A stretch of 64,000 bases of DNA. Source: a virus. Location: IMG/VR virus record IMGVR_UViG_3300023176_005537, positions 62,001-126,000 of that record. One strand, given 5' to 3'. Shown piece after piece: positions 8,199 through 16,966 of this stretch (positions are counted from its first letter, which is position 1; every line of letters starts with the position of its first letter). The position numbers and the translations under genes were made by a program. The notes under the pieces were generated by a model, which saw only the letters and a list, made by a program, of their open reading frames with translations, ran no database searches and was not told where the DNA came from.

Positions 8199-8671
8199 GA
8201 AGATACTTTAGTGAACTGCTTCATAGAGAAATGGGGCAAAATAAAGATATTGTTCTGATCACGGGAGACCTTGGTTATGGATTGTGGGATCGGATCAAGA
8301 TTGATTACGAAGACCGTTTTCATAATGTCGGAGCAGCGGAACAATTTATGATGGGGATGGCTAGTGGAATGGCGATGGAAGGAAAAATTCCAGTTGTTTA
8401 TTCGATTACTCCATTTTTGCTGTATCGGCCATTCGAATTTATACGAAATTATGTAGATCATGAAAAAGTGCCTGTCAAGTTAGTGGGCGGAGGCCGAGGA
8501 AAGGATTATGGATACTTGGGATTTTCTCACTGGGCAGAGGACGATGTGAAAATTATGAAGTGCTTTAAGAATATAGAGACTAACCACCCAAAGAGTGAAA
8601 AAGAATTAGAAGAATCTTTTCGTGATATGCTGTACAACAAAGGCCCCTATTATTTGAACCTTAAAAGATGA
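8195..8671 (+). CDS. Transketolase-like, C-terminal (pyrimidine-binding) subunit
   Basis: 158 residues. It matches the pyrimidine-binding domain of transketolases: IVLITGDLGYG at 19-29, FHNVGAAEQFMMGMASGMAMEG at 42-63, in which Glu49 of AAEQ is the expected activating glutamate, then VPVKLVGGGRGKDYGYLGFSHWAEDDVKIM. The third, C-terminal domain of full transketolases is missing, so the heterodimer with the preceding gene would be a minimal two-domain enzyme. It should move a two-carbon ketol (or related) unit using thiamine diphosphate. Its place next to an RfbH-type dehydrase suggests a keto-sugar acceptor (inference). Confidence 0.87.
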   Translation: MRRYFSELLHREMGQNKDIVLITGDLGYGLWDRIKIDYEDRFHNVGAAEQFMMGMASGMAMEGKIPVVYSITPFLLYRPFEFIRNYVDHEKVPVKLVGGGRGKDYGYLGFSHWAEDDVKIMKCFKNIETNHPKSEKELEESFRDMLYNKGPYYLNLKR

Positions 8672-8684
8672 GTAGGAAAGTAAA

Positions 8685-9542
8685 ATGAATAATACCGTGC
8701 TTGTCACCGGTGCAAATGGTTTTATTGCAAAAAGCATCATTCCAGAATTGGAGAAAAAATATAAAGTTATTTCTACAAATAGAGCTACTTTGGATGTTTT
8801 AGATGAGACCGAGGTAGACAACTTTTTTCAAGCTAATAAAGTTGACTACGTGGTACATACGGCGGCTTCCGGCGGAAAAAGAATTCATAAAAACGAAGAA
8901 AGATATTTCTATGAAAATTTGAAAATGTATGAAAACTTGAAAAAACATAGAGATAAGTTCAAGTTGATGATTGTTTTTGGTTCCGGAGCGGAATATTGCA
9001 AAGAAGAAAACATTGAAAACGTAGATGAAGAAAAGTTTGATAATAAAGAACCTCTTAATCATTATGGAAGAGCAAAGCAAGAAATAACAAAAAGCGTTAT
9101 CAATATAAACGACAACATATACAATATTCGTATTTTTAATTGCTTTGGAGTGAACGAAGAACCTCAAAGAATGATTAAAAATTCTATCTTAAAATATATT
9201 GAAAAGTGTGGTATAATAGTACACAAGAACAAAGAGATGGATTTTTTCTATGTGAAGGATTTGTATAGAATTATAGATCGCTTGATGTCCGAAGGTGGTC
9301 ATAAATTTAAGCAATTTAATGCTTGTTATATGGAAAAACAAACTTTATTGGATGTGGCAAACAAGATCAACAACCTAGACAACCACGATGTAGATATTTC
9401 CTTGTTGGATGAGGAAATGGATAATAGCTATTCTGGAAACGGCGCAAGGCTAGGCTCTTTGGGATTAGAATTCATAGGTTTTGACGAAGCAATTAAAGAG
9501 TATTATCGGGAGATTAAAAAATATGCAAAAACAGCTTCTTAA
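8685..9542 (+). CDS. NAD(P)-dependent sugar epimerase/reductase (extended SDR)
   Basis: 285 residues. The Rossmann start VLVTGANGFIAKSIIPEL has the GxxGxxx fingerprint at 9-15. VVHTAASGGK follows the fourth strand, FGSGAEY supplies the catalytic Ser region, and HYGRAKQ gives the Tyr-x3-Lys pair (about 126-130). The C-terminal substrate domain includes KEMDFFYVKDLYRIIDRLM. It fits NAD-dependent epimerase/dehydratases that reduce or epimerise keto-sugar nucleotides. Lying between the split transketolase and RfbH, it could reduce a 4-keto or branched-chain keto intermediate. The last 20 bases overlap the next gene. Confidence 0.85.
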   Translation: MNNTVLVTGANGFIAKSIIPELEKKYKVISTNRATLDVLDETEVDNFFQANKVDYVVHTAASGGKRIHKNEERYFYENLKMYENLKKHRDKFKLMIVFGSGAEYCKEENIENVDEEKFDNKEPLNHYGRAKQEITKSVININDNIYNIRIFNCFGVNEEPQRMIKNSILKYIEKCGIIVHKNKEMDFFYVKDLYRIIDRLMSEGGHKFKQFNACYMEKQTLLDVANKINNLDNHDVDISLLDEEMDNSYSGNGARLGSLGLEFIGFDEAIKEYYREIKKYAKTAS

Positions 9543-10878
9543 TGAGATTTTAAACTTGGTTAGTGAGTATGTTAAACAAAAGAACAAAGAAGAAAATGAC
9601 TGGAAAGAGGGCGATTGGGTTAAATATTCAGGACCAGTTTTGGATGAACGCGAATACAAAGAAGCAATCAGAACTCTCTTGAGCGGTTGGCTCATTTATG
9701 GCGAGAATGCAAGAAAGTTTGAATTAGAATTTGCAAAAGAGCTTGGCAAGAAGTTTGGAGTTTTGACAAACTCTGGAAGTTCTGCTAACCTTCTGATGGT
9801 GTCCACACTAACATCGAAAGATAAAAGATTGGCAAAATACCATCTTCCTCGTGGTAGTAAGTTTATTACTCCTGTGGTGTGTTTCCCAACAACTCTCAAC
9901 CCCATCATTCAGAATGGATATGAGCCAGTTTTTGTTGATGTTACGCTCCCTGATTTGAATCTGGATTTGGATCAAGTGGAGAAAAAACTAGAAGAAGATC
10001 CTGAAATTAAAGGAATTATTTTTGCTCACGTCCTAGGCAATCCACCAGATATGGATAGACTGATGGCCCTTGTGGAAAAATATGAACTAGTGTTTTTGGA
10101 GGATGCTTGTGATGCTCTAGGTTCAACATACGATGGTAAGTTGCTGGGCTCTTTTGGTTTGATGTCGACTTGCTCTTTCTTTCCAGCCCACCATATGACG
10201 ATGGGAGAGGGTGGTTTTGTTGCGACTAACCAAAACCAACTTCGAAGGGGATTGGCTAGTTTTAGAGACTGGGGTAGGGCTTGCTATTGCAATGAAAAGT
10301 CTCCCGGAGATGTCACATGTGCAACTGCTTGCGGAGATCGATTTAAGAATTGGTTTCCAGATTTGCCAGAAGTTACATATGATCATCGTTATGTTTTTGA
10401 TGAGATTGGGTACAACATTAAGCCACTGGATCTTCAAGCCGCAATGGGGCTGGAGCAGTTGAAGAAATTGGAAAAGTTTCATCAAGACAGAAAAGATAAC
10501 TTTGAAAGATTGTATGAAATCTTCAAGCCATATGGAGAATATTTTCATCTACCAAAGGCAACAGAAAAAGCAGATCCTAGCTGGTTTGGATTTCTTTTGA
10601 CTGTCAAAGAAGGAGCGCCCTTTAGTCGACATCAATTCCAAACATATATGGAAAAGCAAAAAGTTCAAACTAGAGCTTACTTTACCGGCAATGTTATGTA
10701 TCACCCCGGATATCGACATTTGGCTAAAGAGTACGGAGAGCTTAAAAAAGTATTTCCAAATGCTCACTTGGCAACAACCAGCACTTTGTTTTTGGGAACT
10801 TATTCTGGCTTGACTGAAGAGAAAATGAATTATATTAAAGAAAAGGTAGATGCCTTTTTTAAAGAATTGGGAGCATAG
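9523..10878 (+). CDS. rfbH: RfbH-type 4-keto-6-deoxy-sugar 3-dehydrase
   Basis: 451 residues from the ATG at 9523, with GGGAG at 9508-9512; an in-frame TTG at 9481 lies inside the previous gene. It belongs to the DegT/DnrJ/EryC1/StrS fold but has the two E1/RfbH hallmarks. The PLP lysine is replaced by histidine in FFPAHHMTMGEGG (His223-His224), and four cysteines in GRACYC...VTCATACG match the iron-sulphur cluster site. RfbH removes the C3 hydroxyl of CDP-4-keto-6-deoxyglucose using PMP and a [2Fe-2S] cluster, the route to 3,6-dideoxyhexoses and yersiniose. No RfbI-like reductase or RfbF-like nucleotidyltransferase is in the window, so the host or another genome part must supply them. Confidence 0.9.
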   Translation: MQKQLLNEILNLVSEYVKQKNKEENDWKEGDWVKYSGPVLDEREYKEAIRTLLSGWLIYGENARKFELEFAKELGKKFGVLTNSGSSANLLMVSTLTSKDKRLAKYHLPRGSKFITPVVCFPTTLNPIIQNGYEPVFVDVTLPDLNLDLDQVEKKLEEDPEIKGIIFAHVLGNPPDMDRLMALVEKYELVFLEDACDALGSTYDGKLLGSFGLMSTCSFFPAHHMTMGEGGFVATNQNQLRRGLASFRDWGRACYCNEKSPGDVTCATACGDRFKNWFPDLPEVTYDHRYVFDEIGYNIKPLDLQAAMGLEQLKKLEKFHQDRKDNFERLYEIFKPYGEYFHLPKATEKADPSWFGFLLTVKEGAPFSRHQFQTYMEKQKVQTRAYFTGNVMYHPGYRHLAKEYGELKKVFPNAHLATTSTLFLGTYSGLTEEKMNYIKEKVDAFFKELGA

Positions 10879-10880
10879 AT

Positions 10881-11831
10881 ATGAAAATAGTTTATATTAC
10901 TGGCTGCTTGGGGTTTATGGGCTCACATACCACTAGAAAGGTGCTTGAGATGGGCTGGGAAGTGTGTGGAGTGGATAAGTTGACCTATGCAGCCAATCCG
11001 GATTATCTGGAAGAATTCAATAAATATCCAAATTTTAAATTCATTAATTCAGATATCAAAGATTTGAAATCGCTTTATGATTGCGATTATGTTATCAACT
11101 TCGCAGCCGAGTCTCACGTTGGAAACAGTATTATTGATAGTGATGAGTTTATTACCAGTAACATTGTTGGTGTTAAAAACTTGCTAGAACTGGTTCGGAG
11201 GAAACCTCACAACTGTAATGATAGGCCGATTTTGTTTCATATTAGCACAGATGAGGTGTATGGAGACATTGAAGAAGGTGCGCACAATGAAGAGTCCATC
11301 TTGAACCCAAGTAACCCATATTCAGCATCAAAAGCGGCTGCTGATATGCTGATCACAGCGTGGGCTCGAACATATGGAATTAAGTATCTTATCTTGAGAC
11401 CGACAAACAACTACGGCCCCGGCCAATATCCAGAGAAATTAATTCCGATTTCTGTCAAGAATTTGATGCGAAAGAAAAAGATCAAACTACACAACGAAGG
11501 CACTCCAGTAAGGAACTGGCTACATGTAGAGGATACGGCAGAAGCTGTTATTAAGATTGTAGAATCAGGCGAAGTTAATCAAGTATACAACGTTGCCGGT
11601 GGCTTTGAGCAGGCAAATGTGGATACAGTAAGGAAAATTATCAAAGCTTTCTTTGGTTCGGAAGAGAATTGGAGAGAACATGTAGACTTTTCAGAAGTTA
11701 GAGAGGGTCAAGATGTTAGATATGCAATTGATGACACAAGATTGAAAGAACTAGGATGGAAACCCTTGAAGGAATTCGATGAAGAGATTGTCGAGATTGT
11801 AAAAGAAGTAAGGAACAACTGGAGATGGTAA
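10881..11831 (+). CDS. rmlB: Nucleotide-sugar 4,6-dehydratase (RmlB-like)
   Basis: 316 residues. The NAD fingerprint TGCLGFMGSH is at 7-16. VDKLTYAANPDYLEE and INFAAESHVGNSI are close to dTDP-glucose 4,6-dehydratases. The catalytic set is intact: STDEVYG with Thr123-Asp124-Glu125, then Tyr147 and Lys151 in PYSASKAA, and NNYGPGQYPEKLIP follows as in RmlB. It forms a 4-keto-6-deoxy sugar nucleotide, the substrate class required by the RfbH enzyme just upstream. Whether the nucleotide is dTDP or CDP cannot be told. It overlaps the next start by 7 bases. Confidence 0.9.
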   Translation: MKIVYITGCLGFMGSHTTRKVLEMGWEVCGVDKLTYAANPDYLEEFNKYPNFKFINSDIKDLKSLYDCDYVINFAAESHVGNSIIDSDEFITSNIVGVKNLLELVRRKPHNCNDRPILFHISTDEVYGDIEEGAHNEESILNPSNPYSASKAAADMLITAWARTYGIKYLILRPTNNYGPGQYPEKLIPISVKNLMRKKKIKLHNEGTPVRNWLHVEDTAEAVIKIVESGEVNQVYNVAGGFEQANVDTVRKIIKAFFGSEENWREHVDFSEVREGQDVRYAIDDTRLKELGWKPLKEFDEEIVEIVKEVRNNWRW

Positions 11832-12676
11832 AGCAAGAGAAAAAAATTGCTTGTTTGATCTATTTTTTTGGCAAAAGGTACGAAAGAATAGGAAAATGCG
11901 CTGTTGATAGTTTTAAAAAATATCATCCGGATGTTGATTTGATTCATGTTAACAAAGAAAATGCTGAACAATATCGTTCAACAGAGAAACTTAAATTAGT
12001 TGGCCATGGCATATACAAATATATGCTAGCTGCTGAAATTATGATGAGATTTAAGTATGATAAAATCATCGTCCTAGGTGCAGATACCATAACTTGTTCT
12101 AGATTGACAGAATTTATTGATAACGATGAAGATGATATATTAGCCACGTTGGATTATCCATACAGGCTATATTCTAGACATCGTAATATGTTTTTATCAC
12201 CAGATTCTGAAACACATCTTAATGCAGATGTGGTTTGTTTCAATAATCCTTCTGCTATAGTCGATATTGTTAGAATTGCTAAATCATTCCCAGAGTATGT
12301 GGAGCAGGCTGGGTTGAATTATGTTGTATGGTCTGAAGATTATAACTATTCGTGTTCAATTGTTGATGGCCCATACAAGACTAGCGAGGTTGTATACAAT
12401 GCTCGCGCAAAAGGAAATATCGTAGCCAAGCCGAACACAAAACCTTGGGGAGAGCATACTAATAAATTCTATGTGAAAGATCAAAAGTTGTATACCGGCG
12501 ATAATAAGCAAATTAAAGTTTGGCATTATTGTGATGGCTTGGGAGTTCAAACTGATGCAGTATTTATGGGCACAATGAATCATTATATTAATGATTGGTT
12601 TAATAAAGAGACAAAAGAGTTCTTTGAAGAATGCTGTGATTGTGGAGACTTTTTCAAAAGAGAGTTTGCTTTTTAA
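11825..12676 (+). CDS. Putative GT-A glycosyltransferase
   Basis: 283 residues. The N-terminus IACLIYFFGKRYERIGKCAVDSFKKYHPDVDLIHV resembles GT8-like nucleotide-diphospho-sugar transferases, which start with a strand and a helix containing SF. YDKIIVLGADTI (about residues 76-87) is in the position of the DxD metal site, and LNADVVCFNN is also usual in that fold. A late histidine in KVWHYCDGLG could be the C-terminal metal ligand. The gene sits between the 4,6-dehydratase and a CgeB-like transferase. Family membership is a reading of pattern, so confidence is moderate. Confidence 0.65.
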   Translation: MVKQEKKIACLIYFFGKRYERIGKCAVDSFKKYHPDVDLIHVNKENAEQYRSTEKLKLVGHGIYKYMLAAEIMMRFKYDKIIVLGADTITCSRLTEFIDNDEDDILATLDYPYRLYSRHRNMFLSPDSETHLNADVVCFNNPSAIVDIVRIAKSFPEYVEQAGLNYVVWSEDYNYSCSIVDGPYKTSEVVYNARAKGNIVAKPNTKPWGEHTNKFYVKDQKLYTGDNKQIKVWHYCDGLGVQTDAVFMGTMNHYINDWFNKETKEFFEECCDCGDFFKREFAF

Positions 12677-12679
12677 TAT

Positions 12680-13582
12680 ATGAGAATTTTACTTACAACA
12701 AACAAAACATACAGAGGCTTTTTAGATGGTGGTTATTACCATTTCTTCTCGGCATTAGAGGAGTTAGGGCACGATGTTTATTTTTATGATACGGTCAAAC
12801 CAGATGAAGTAAGTTATTCTAAAGTTATAGAATCCTTTAAGCCAGATGTTATATGGTCTTGTTTGACGGGTGATGCCAACATCGCCCCATATGAACCAAC
12901 AAGAGAGATTAAAAGAGAAACAAAGAGAGGTAGAATCAAGACATTCAATTGGTTTTGCGATGATACTTGGAGATTTGAAACGTTTTCCAAAAAAGTGTGT
13001 AATTTTTTTACTTGCTGCTCCACTCCAGAGCCGCTTTATTTAGAGAAATATAAGCAAATAGGGTATGATAATATACTTTTAGGAAACTGGCATATAAATA
13101 ACAAATACATCAAAAGAGTAGACTTTGAACAGAAAGACATTGACATTTCTTTCATAGGCAATATGACCAAACAAAGAAAGAATTTTTTTGATAATGTTGA
13201 CATCGAGGTTAGCAACTTTTTTGGTTTAACAAACGAGCAACTTTTCAACACACACGGTAGAACAAAGATCGGAATTAATTTAAGCAGGAACGATAATGAT
13301 CCTTTGCGGAAAACGCAAATGAAACAAAGAATATTTGAAATAGCCGCTTCAGGTGGGCTAGTCGTGACTGAATATCATAAAGGAATCGAAGAGTTTTTTA
13401 CAATCGATAAAGAAATCATAACGTTTGAAACAGTCGATGAGTTCAATAAAAAAGTTATTTTTCTGTTAAAAAACCCCAAATTAACAGAAAAGATTGCAAA
13501 TAACGGATACAAAAGATTCTGCAAAGAGCACGAATCTAAAATTAGATTGTCAAAAATCTTAACAAAGATAGTGGAAATATAA
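12680..13582 (+). CDS. CgeB-like glycosyltransferase
   Basis: 300 residues. It has the same layout as the gene at 5964: an N-terminal MRILLTTNKTYRG...YYHFFSALEELGHDVYFYDT, then TFNWFCDDTWRFETFSKKVCNFFTCCSTPE, a central DISFIGNMTKQRKNFFD, and a C-terminal KQRIFEIAASGGLVVTEYHKGIEEFF (about 213-238), which fits the R-x-FE-x-AA-x-G pattern of CgeB/GT4-like enzymes. The stop is immediately followed by the ATG of fcl with no gap. Acceptor and donor unknown. Confidence 0.75.
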   Translation: MRILLTTNKTYRGFLDGGYYHFFSALEELGHDVYFYDTVKPDEVSYSKVIESFKPDVIWSCLTGDANIAPYEPTREIKRETKRGRIKTFNWFCDDTWRFETFSKKVCNFFTCCSTPEPLYLEKYKQIGYDNILLGNWHINNKYIKRVDFEQKDIDISFIGNMTKQRKNFFDNVDIEVSNFFGLTNEQLFNTHGRTKIGINLSRNDNDPLRKTQMKQRIFEIAASGGLVVTEYHKGIEEFFTIDKEIITFETVDEFNKKVIFLLKNPKLTEKIANNGYKRFCKEHESKIRLSKILTKIVEI

Positions 13583-14488
13583 ATGGAAGTATTGGTAACT
13601 GGCGGTTCAGGATTTGTTGGAACCAGATTGCAAAAAAAGCAGAAAAATTGGACATATATTTCTTCTAAAGATTATGATTTGACGGTCAAAGATCATTGCC
13701 GGCAAATGCTTTTAGATATAAAACCTGATGTTGTTCTTCATTTGGCTGGTAAAGTTGGTGGAATAAAAGAAAATAATAAAAAACAAGCAGACTTTTATTA
13801 TACCAACACCATGATTAATACCAATATTTTAGAAGAATCGTATCGTGCAGGGGTGGGAAGGGTTCTGTCTTCTTTAAGCACATGTGCTTTCCCAGATAAG
13901 CTAGACAAATACCCATTTACAGAAGAAGATCTGTTAATAGGACCACCGGCTGTAACAAACTTTTCTTATGGATATGCAAAGAGGAGCTTGTTTGTGCAGT
14001 CATTATCATATTCACGCCAGTATGGTGTAAATTATAATTGTTTTTGCCCCTCAAATCTATATGGGCCTGATGATAATTTTGATTTAGAGAGTGGTCATTT
14101 TGTGCCGAATTTAATTCGAAAAGTTTTTGAATCAGGTATGAAAAAGAATATTGAACTGTGGGGGACCGGTAAGCCTTTGAGGCAACAATTGTATGTTGAC
14201 GATTTGGTTCAGCTTATTCCCGTTTTAATAAAAAAGCACAAAGGGGATTCCCCATTGATAGTGGCTCCTAATGAGAATTATTCGATCAGAGAGTTGGCTA
14301 ATCTTTTAATTGAGCAATTGGATAGAGATTTTAATATTGTGTTTAATAATGAATTGGATGGACAATTCAGAAAAGATGGAGATAACAAGCGTCTTCTAGG
14401 CGTAGTAGGTGATTATAACTTTACCACTTTTAAAGAAGGGGTTATGAAAACATATGAATGGTATGAAAAAAACTATGAAAAACAATAA
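13583..14488 (+). CDS. fcl: GDP-L-fucose synthase
   Basis: 301 residues. The NADP fingerprint [12 protein letters not shown] is at 5-16. [24 protein letters not shown] is distinctive of GDP-fucose synthases. The catalytic residues are present: Ser99/Cys101 in LSTCAFP and Tyr129-x3-Lys133 in [31 protein letters not shown] also matches the family. The enzyme epimerises at C3 and C5 and reduces GDP-4-keto-6-deoxymannose to GDP-L-fucose in the cytoplasm. It precedes gmd, which makes its substrate, and overlaps it by 14 bases. Confidence 0.93.
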   Translation: MEVLVTGGSGFVGTRLQKKQKNWTYISSKDYDLTVKDHCRQMLLDIKPDVVLHLAGKVGGIKENNKKQADFYYTNTMINTNILEESYRAGVGRVLSSLSTCAFPDKLDKYPFTEEDLLIGPPAVTNFSYGYAKRSLFVQSLSYSRQYGVNYNCFCPSNLYGPDDNFDLESGHFVPNLIRKVFESGMKKNIELWGTGKPLRQQLYVDDLVQLIPVLIKKHKGDSPLIVAPNENYSIRELANLLIEQLDRDFNIVFNNELDGQFRKDGDNKRLLGVVGDYNFTTFKEGVMKTYEWYEKNYEKQ

Positions 14489-15458
14489 GACAGCTATTAT
14501 TACTGGCGCGACTGGTCAAGATGGCTCTTATCTTGTAGAGCTTCTTTTAGATAAGGGGTATTTTGTTGTTGGATGTAAGAGAAGAACATCCATTATCTGT
14601 ACAGAAAGATTGGATCACATTTATGATCATCCAAACTTTAAATTAGAATATTTTGATTTAAATGATGTTGGTAACATTTATCGCCTTTTGATGAAATATA
14701 AGCCGGATGAGTTCTATAATTTAGCAGCACAATCTCACGTTCGAGTTTCTTTTGATATTCCAGAACATACAGTCGATGGAGTGGCAATGGGAACTTTGAG
14801 AATTCTAGAGGCGATTAAGAATGTTCTCCCAACGTGCCGTTTCTATCAGGCTAGCTCTTCAGAAATGTTTGGGGACAATCCTGAAAATCCACAAAATGAA
14901 GAGACGGCTTTGATGCCTGCATCACCATATGCCTGTGCAAAGGTGTTTGCTCACAATTTGATTAGAAATTATAGAGAATCATATGGGCTCCATCTCTCTT
15001 CGGGGATTTTATTCAACCATGAATCTCCTAGAAGAGGCGAAACTTTTGTGACAAGAAAGATCACAATGGCAGCAGTAAGGATTAAATTGGGCTTGCAACA
15101 AAAGCTATATCTAGGAAATCTAGACGCAAAAAGAGATTGGGGTTTCGCAGGGGATTACGTTGAAGCAATGTGGATGATGCTACAACAAGAGCAGCCAGAT
15201 GACTATGTTGTTGCAACAGGTGAAACACACACTGTAAGGCAGTTTTTAGACGTTGTTTTTGAATATGCGGGTCTAGACACCAAAAAGTATGTAGAGGTTG
15301 ATGAGCGGCTTTTTAGACCCCACGAAGTGCCTCTGCTTTTGGGCGATGCTACCAAGGCAGAGAAGAAATTAGGATGGAAGCCAAAAGTTAGATTTAATGA
15401 ATTGGCAATTATGATGTATGAAGAAGATCTTAAAAAATTAAAAGGAGAAGTAAAATGA
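14475..15458 (+). CDS. gmd: GDP-mannose 4,6-dehydratase
   Basis: 327 residues from the ATG at 14475; upstream in-frame ATGs at 14454 and 14463 would add up to seven residues but lie deep in fcl. [21 protein letters not shown] is the family's N-terminal signature. [16 protein letters not shown], the catalytic SSSEMFG (about 127-133), Tyr152 and Lys156 in PYACAKV, and [17 protein letters not shown] are also typical. It dehydrates GDP-D-mannose to GDP-4-keto-6-deoxymannose, feeding Fcl. It is the last sugar gene of the island; its stop overlaps the next start (ATGA). Confidence 0.95.
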   Translation: MKNNKTAIITGATGQDGSYLVELLLDKGYFVVGCKRRTSIICTERLDHIYDHPNFKLEYFDLNDVGNIYRLLMKYKPDEFYNLAAQSHVRVSFDIPEHTVDGVAMGTLRILEAIKNVLPTCRFYQASSSEMFGDNPENPQNEETALMPASPYACAKVFAHNLIRNYRESYGLHLSSGILFNHESPRRGETFVTRKITMAAVRIKLGLQQKLYLGNLDAKRDWGFAGDYVEAMWMMLQQEQPDDYVVATGETHTVRQFLDVVFEYAGLDTKKYVEVDERLFRPHEVPLLLGDATKAEKKLGWKPKVRFNELAIMMYEEDLKKLKGEVK

Positions 15459-15658
15459 AATTATCACCGCAAGCAATGGGAGCCTTGATGCTGGCTCTTC
15501 AAAATTCAATCTTGGAACAATCAGACATTGTTCCAGTTTTGCAAGATTTTGATTTCCAACTAGATCAAAATGAACTTTTGATCGTTAGTAATCCTCCAAA
15601 AGGTAAAACCTTGGAGGAATTTTCAAATGTTGGAAAAACGGAAGAATTGGATGCCTAA
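15455..15658 (+). CDS. Small conserved phage protein
   Basis: 67 residues. It begins [34 protein letters not shown], a helix followed by an acidic strand, a form I associate with small proteins next to the late sigma gene in marine T4-like phages. No catalytic motif. The start overlaps the gmd stop and an AGGAG ribosome site lies before it. It marks the switch from the sugar island to the core phage genome. Function unknown. Confidence 0.7.
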   Translation: MKLSPQAMGALMLALQNSILEQSDIVPVLQDFDFQLDQNELLIVSNPPKGKTLEEFSNVGKTEELDA

Positions 15659-15914
15659 GTACGATTATTGTTGCAAGATCTGTGGATTTGTTTTTGAGTA
15701 TCGTCATCAAATGAGCGAAACTCTTGAAAGACATCCGGACTGTAAACAAGAAGAATGTCAGGTAGAAAAAGTGCCTTCTTTTCATAGGCATTTTATCAAA
15801 ATTCAAGACAAAAAAGGTAGAAAACCGGGAGATTTAGTGAAAAAACACATTGAAGAGACAAAAGAAGAAATCAAACAGCAAAAATTAAATCTTCAAAAAG
15901 AATGGGAAAAATAA
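15651..15914 (+). CDS. FmdB-like zinc-ribbon protein
   Basis: 87 residues from the ATG at 15651. [21 protein letters not shown] has the start and CxxC pair of FmdB/RRXRR-type zinc ribbons, and C..EEC at about residues 26-31 would complete the site. The C-terminal half is a charged helix. An alternative ATG at 15627 has a stronger ribosome site (GGAGGAAT at 15613-15620) and adds eight residues; I prefer 15651 because family members start at MPxYxYxC. The role may be nucleic acid or protein binding; unknown in phages. Confidence 0.72.
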   Translation: MPKYDYCCKICGFVFEYRHQMSETLERHPDCKQEECQVEKVPSFHRHFIKIQDKKGRKPGDLVKKHIEETKEEIKQQKLNLQKEWEK

Positions 15915-16292
15915 ATGTTAACTATTTATGCAACTTTGCTAACTCTCCTAGTTATAGGAGGAACATTTTATGTGGTTGCCCTTCTTCGAAAACTTTTCTT
16001 TTTTGCTGAGAACGTCGCTGAATTAAGAGAAGAGGTGTTGGAATTCTTAGAGCACCTTAAAGCTCTTTATTCAATGGAAATGTTCTATGGGGATGAAACT
16101 TTAAAGGCTCTAATAACGCATACAAAGCATTTAAAAGACAAGATAGAAAACTTTGAAGACTTTTATTCTCTCTTGTATGAAGAGGAAGAGTATGAAGAAG
16201 AAAAAGAACTGCTGCAAGAATTAGAGGAAAATATAAAGGATGAATATGCCCCAGCCGAACAAACAACAAAATCAACCAAAGAAGAGAGGTAG
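15915..16292 (+). CDS. Hypothetical protein with N-terminal membrane segment
   Basis: 125 residues. Residues 3-24 (TIYATLLTLLVIGGTFYVVALL) form a clear transmembrane helix. The remainder is a long acidic helix with EEEEYEEEKELLQELEEN near the C-terminus, probably coiled coil. The start directly follows the previous stop. The last 53 bases overlap the sigma factor gene in another frame. Similar membrane-anchored small proteins occur beside gene 55 in related phages; function unknown. Confidence 0.65.
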   Translation: MLTIYATLLTLLVIGGTFYVVALLRKLFFFAENVAELREEVLEFLEHLKALYSMEMFYGDETLKALITHTKHLKDKIENFEDFYSLLYEEEEYEEEKELLQELEENIKDEYAPAEQTTKSTKEER

Positions 16293-16965
16293 AAAAAGAA
16301 AAAAAGAGAACATGTACTTTACCAAGTTTCACGAACAGCAAATCATAAAGTACAACAATACAGAAGATATCAACGTTCGAAGCCGCATTTACAAGCAAGA
16401 TATCAAGCCAGTTTTCTCTGAAATGGTTGATAAAATTGTTTATACCTACCGATTCACAACCCTCCCCAACATTGATTCTCTCCGAGAAGAGTGCAAAGTC
16501 TGGTTGGTCACTATTTTAGAAAAGTTCCAACCTGAAAAGGGCCACAAAGCTTTTTCTTACTTTTCTGTGATCACCAAAAACTGGTTCATTCACGAAACCA
16601 AGAAGCACAAGAAAAAACTTAAAAAACATATTGTCATTGAAGATATTTATGAAGTTAAAGACCAACTGATCGTTGAAAATCAATATCATAAAAAAAGAGA
16701 AACCTCTGAATTTATGCTCCTTTTAGAAAAAGAAATCCAAGAATGGAAAAAAATGGATCTAAAAGAGCAAGAAGAACAACTTGTCAAAGCTATTGAGATT
16801 ATTTTCCGAGACATTGATTCAATCCCAATTTTTAATAAGAAAGCTATTTATCTATACCTTCGAGAAATCACTGGAATGAACACAAAGCAGTTAACTTCCA
16901 GCTTAACCAAGATTAGAAGAAGGTATAAAGACTTTAAACAAAGGTGGGATAACGGAGAACTCTAA
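16240..16965 (+). CDS. gp55: Late-transcription sigma factor (gp55-like)
   Basis: 241 residues. A basic N-terminus (KKRGRKRKKENMYFT) is followed by a sigma region 2-like domain whose core, FQPEKGHKAFSYFSVITKNWFIHE (about 96-119), matches gp55 proteins of marine T4-like phages. The C-terminal part (ITGMNTKQLTSSLTKIRRRYKDF) looks like a small HTH. gp55 binds host RNA polymerase and directs it to late promoters of TATAAATA type. GAGGAAA at 16224-16230 serves the start; an ATG two codons later is also possible. Its presence justifies the search for late elements in this window. Confidence 0.85.
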   Translation: MNMPQPNKQQNQPKKRGRKRKKENMYFTKFHEQQIIKYNNTEDINVRSRIYKQDIKPVFSEMVDKIVYTYRFTTLPNIDSLREECKVWLVTILEKFQPEKGHKAFSYFSVITKNWFIHETKKHKKKLKKHIVIEDIYEVKDQLIVENQYHKKRETSEFMLLLEKEIQEWKKMDLKEQEEQLVKAIEIIFRDIDSIPIFNKKAIYLYLREITGMNTKQLTSSLTKIRRRYKDFKQRWDNGEL

Positions 16966-16966
16966 A

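Noticed and set aside
7563-8671. Idea that the split transketolase is a broken single gene
   Set aside because: The junction is a clean ATGA overlap with a new start, both domains are complete at their borders and no residual frameshift homology is visible, so it is a natural two-subunit form.
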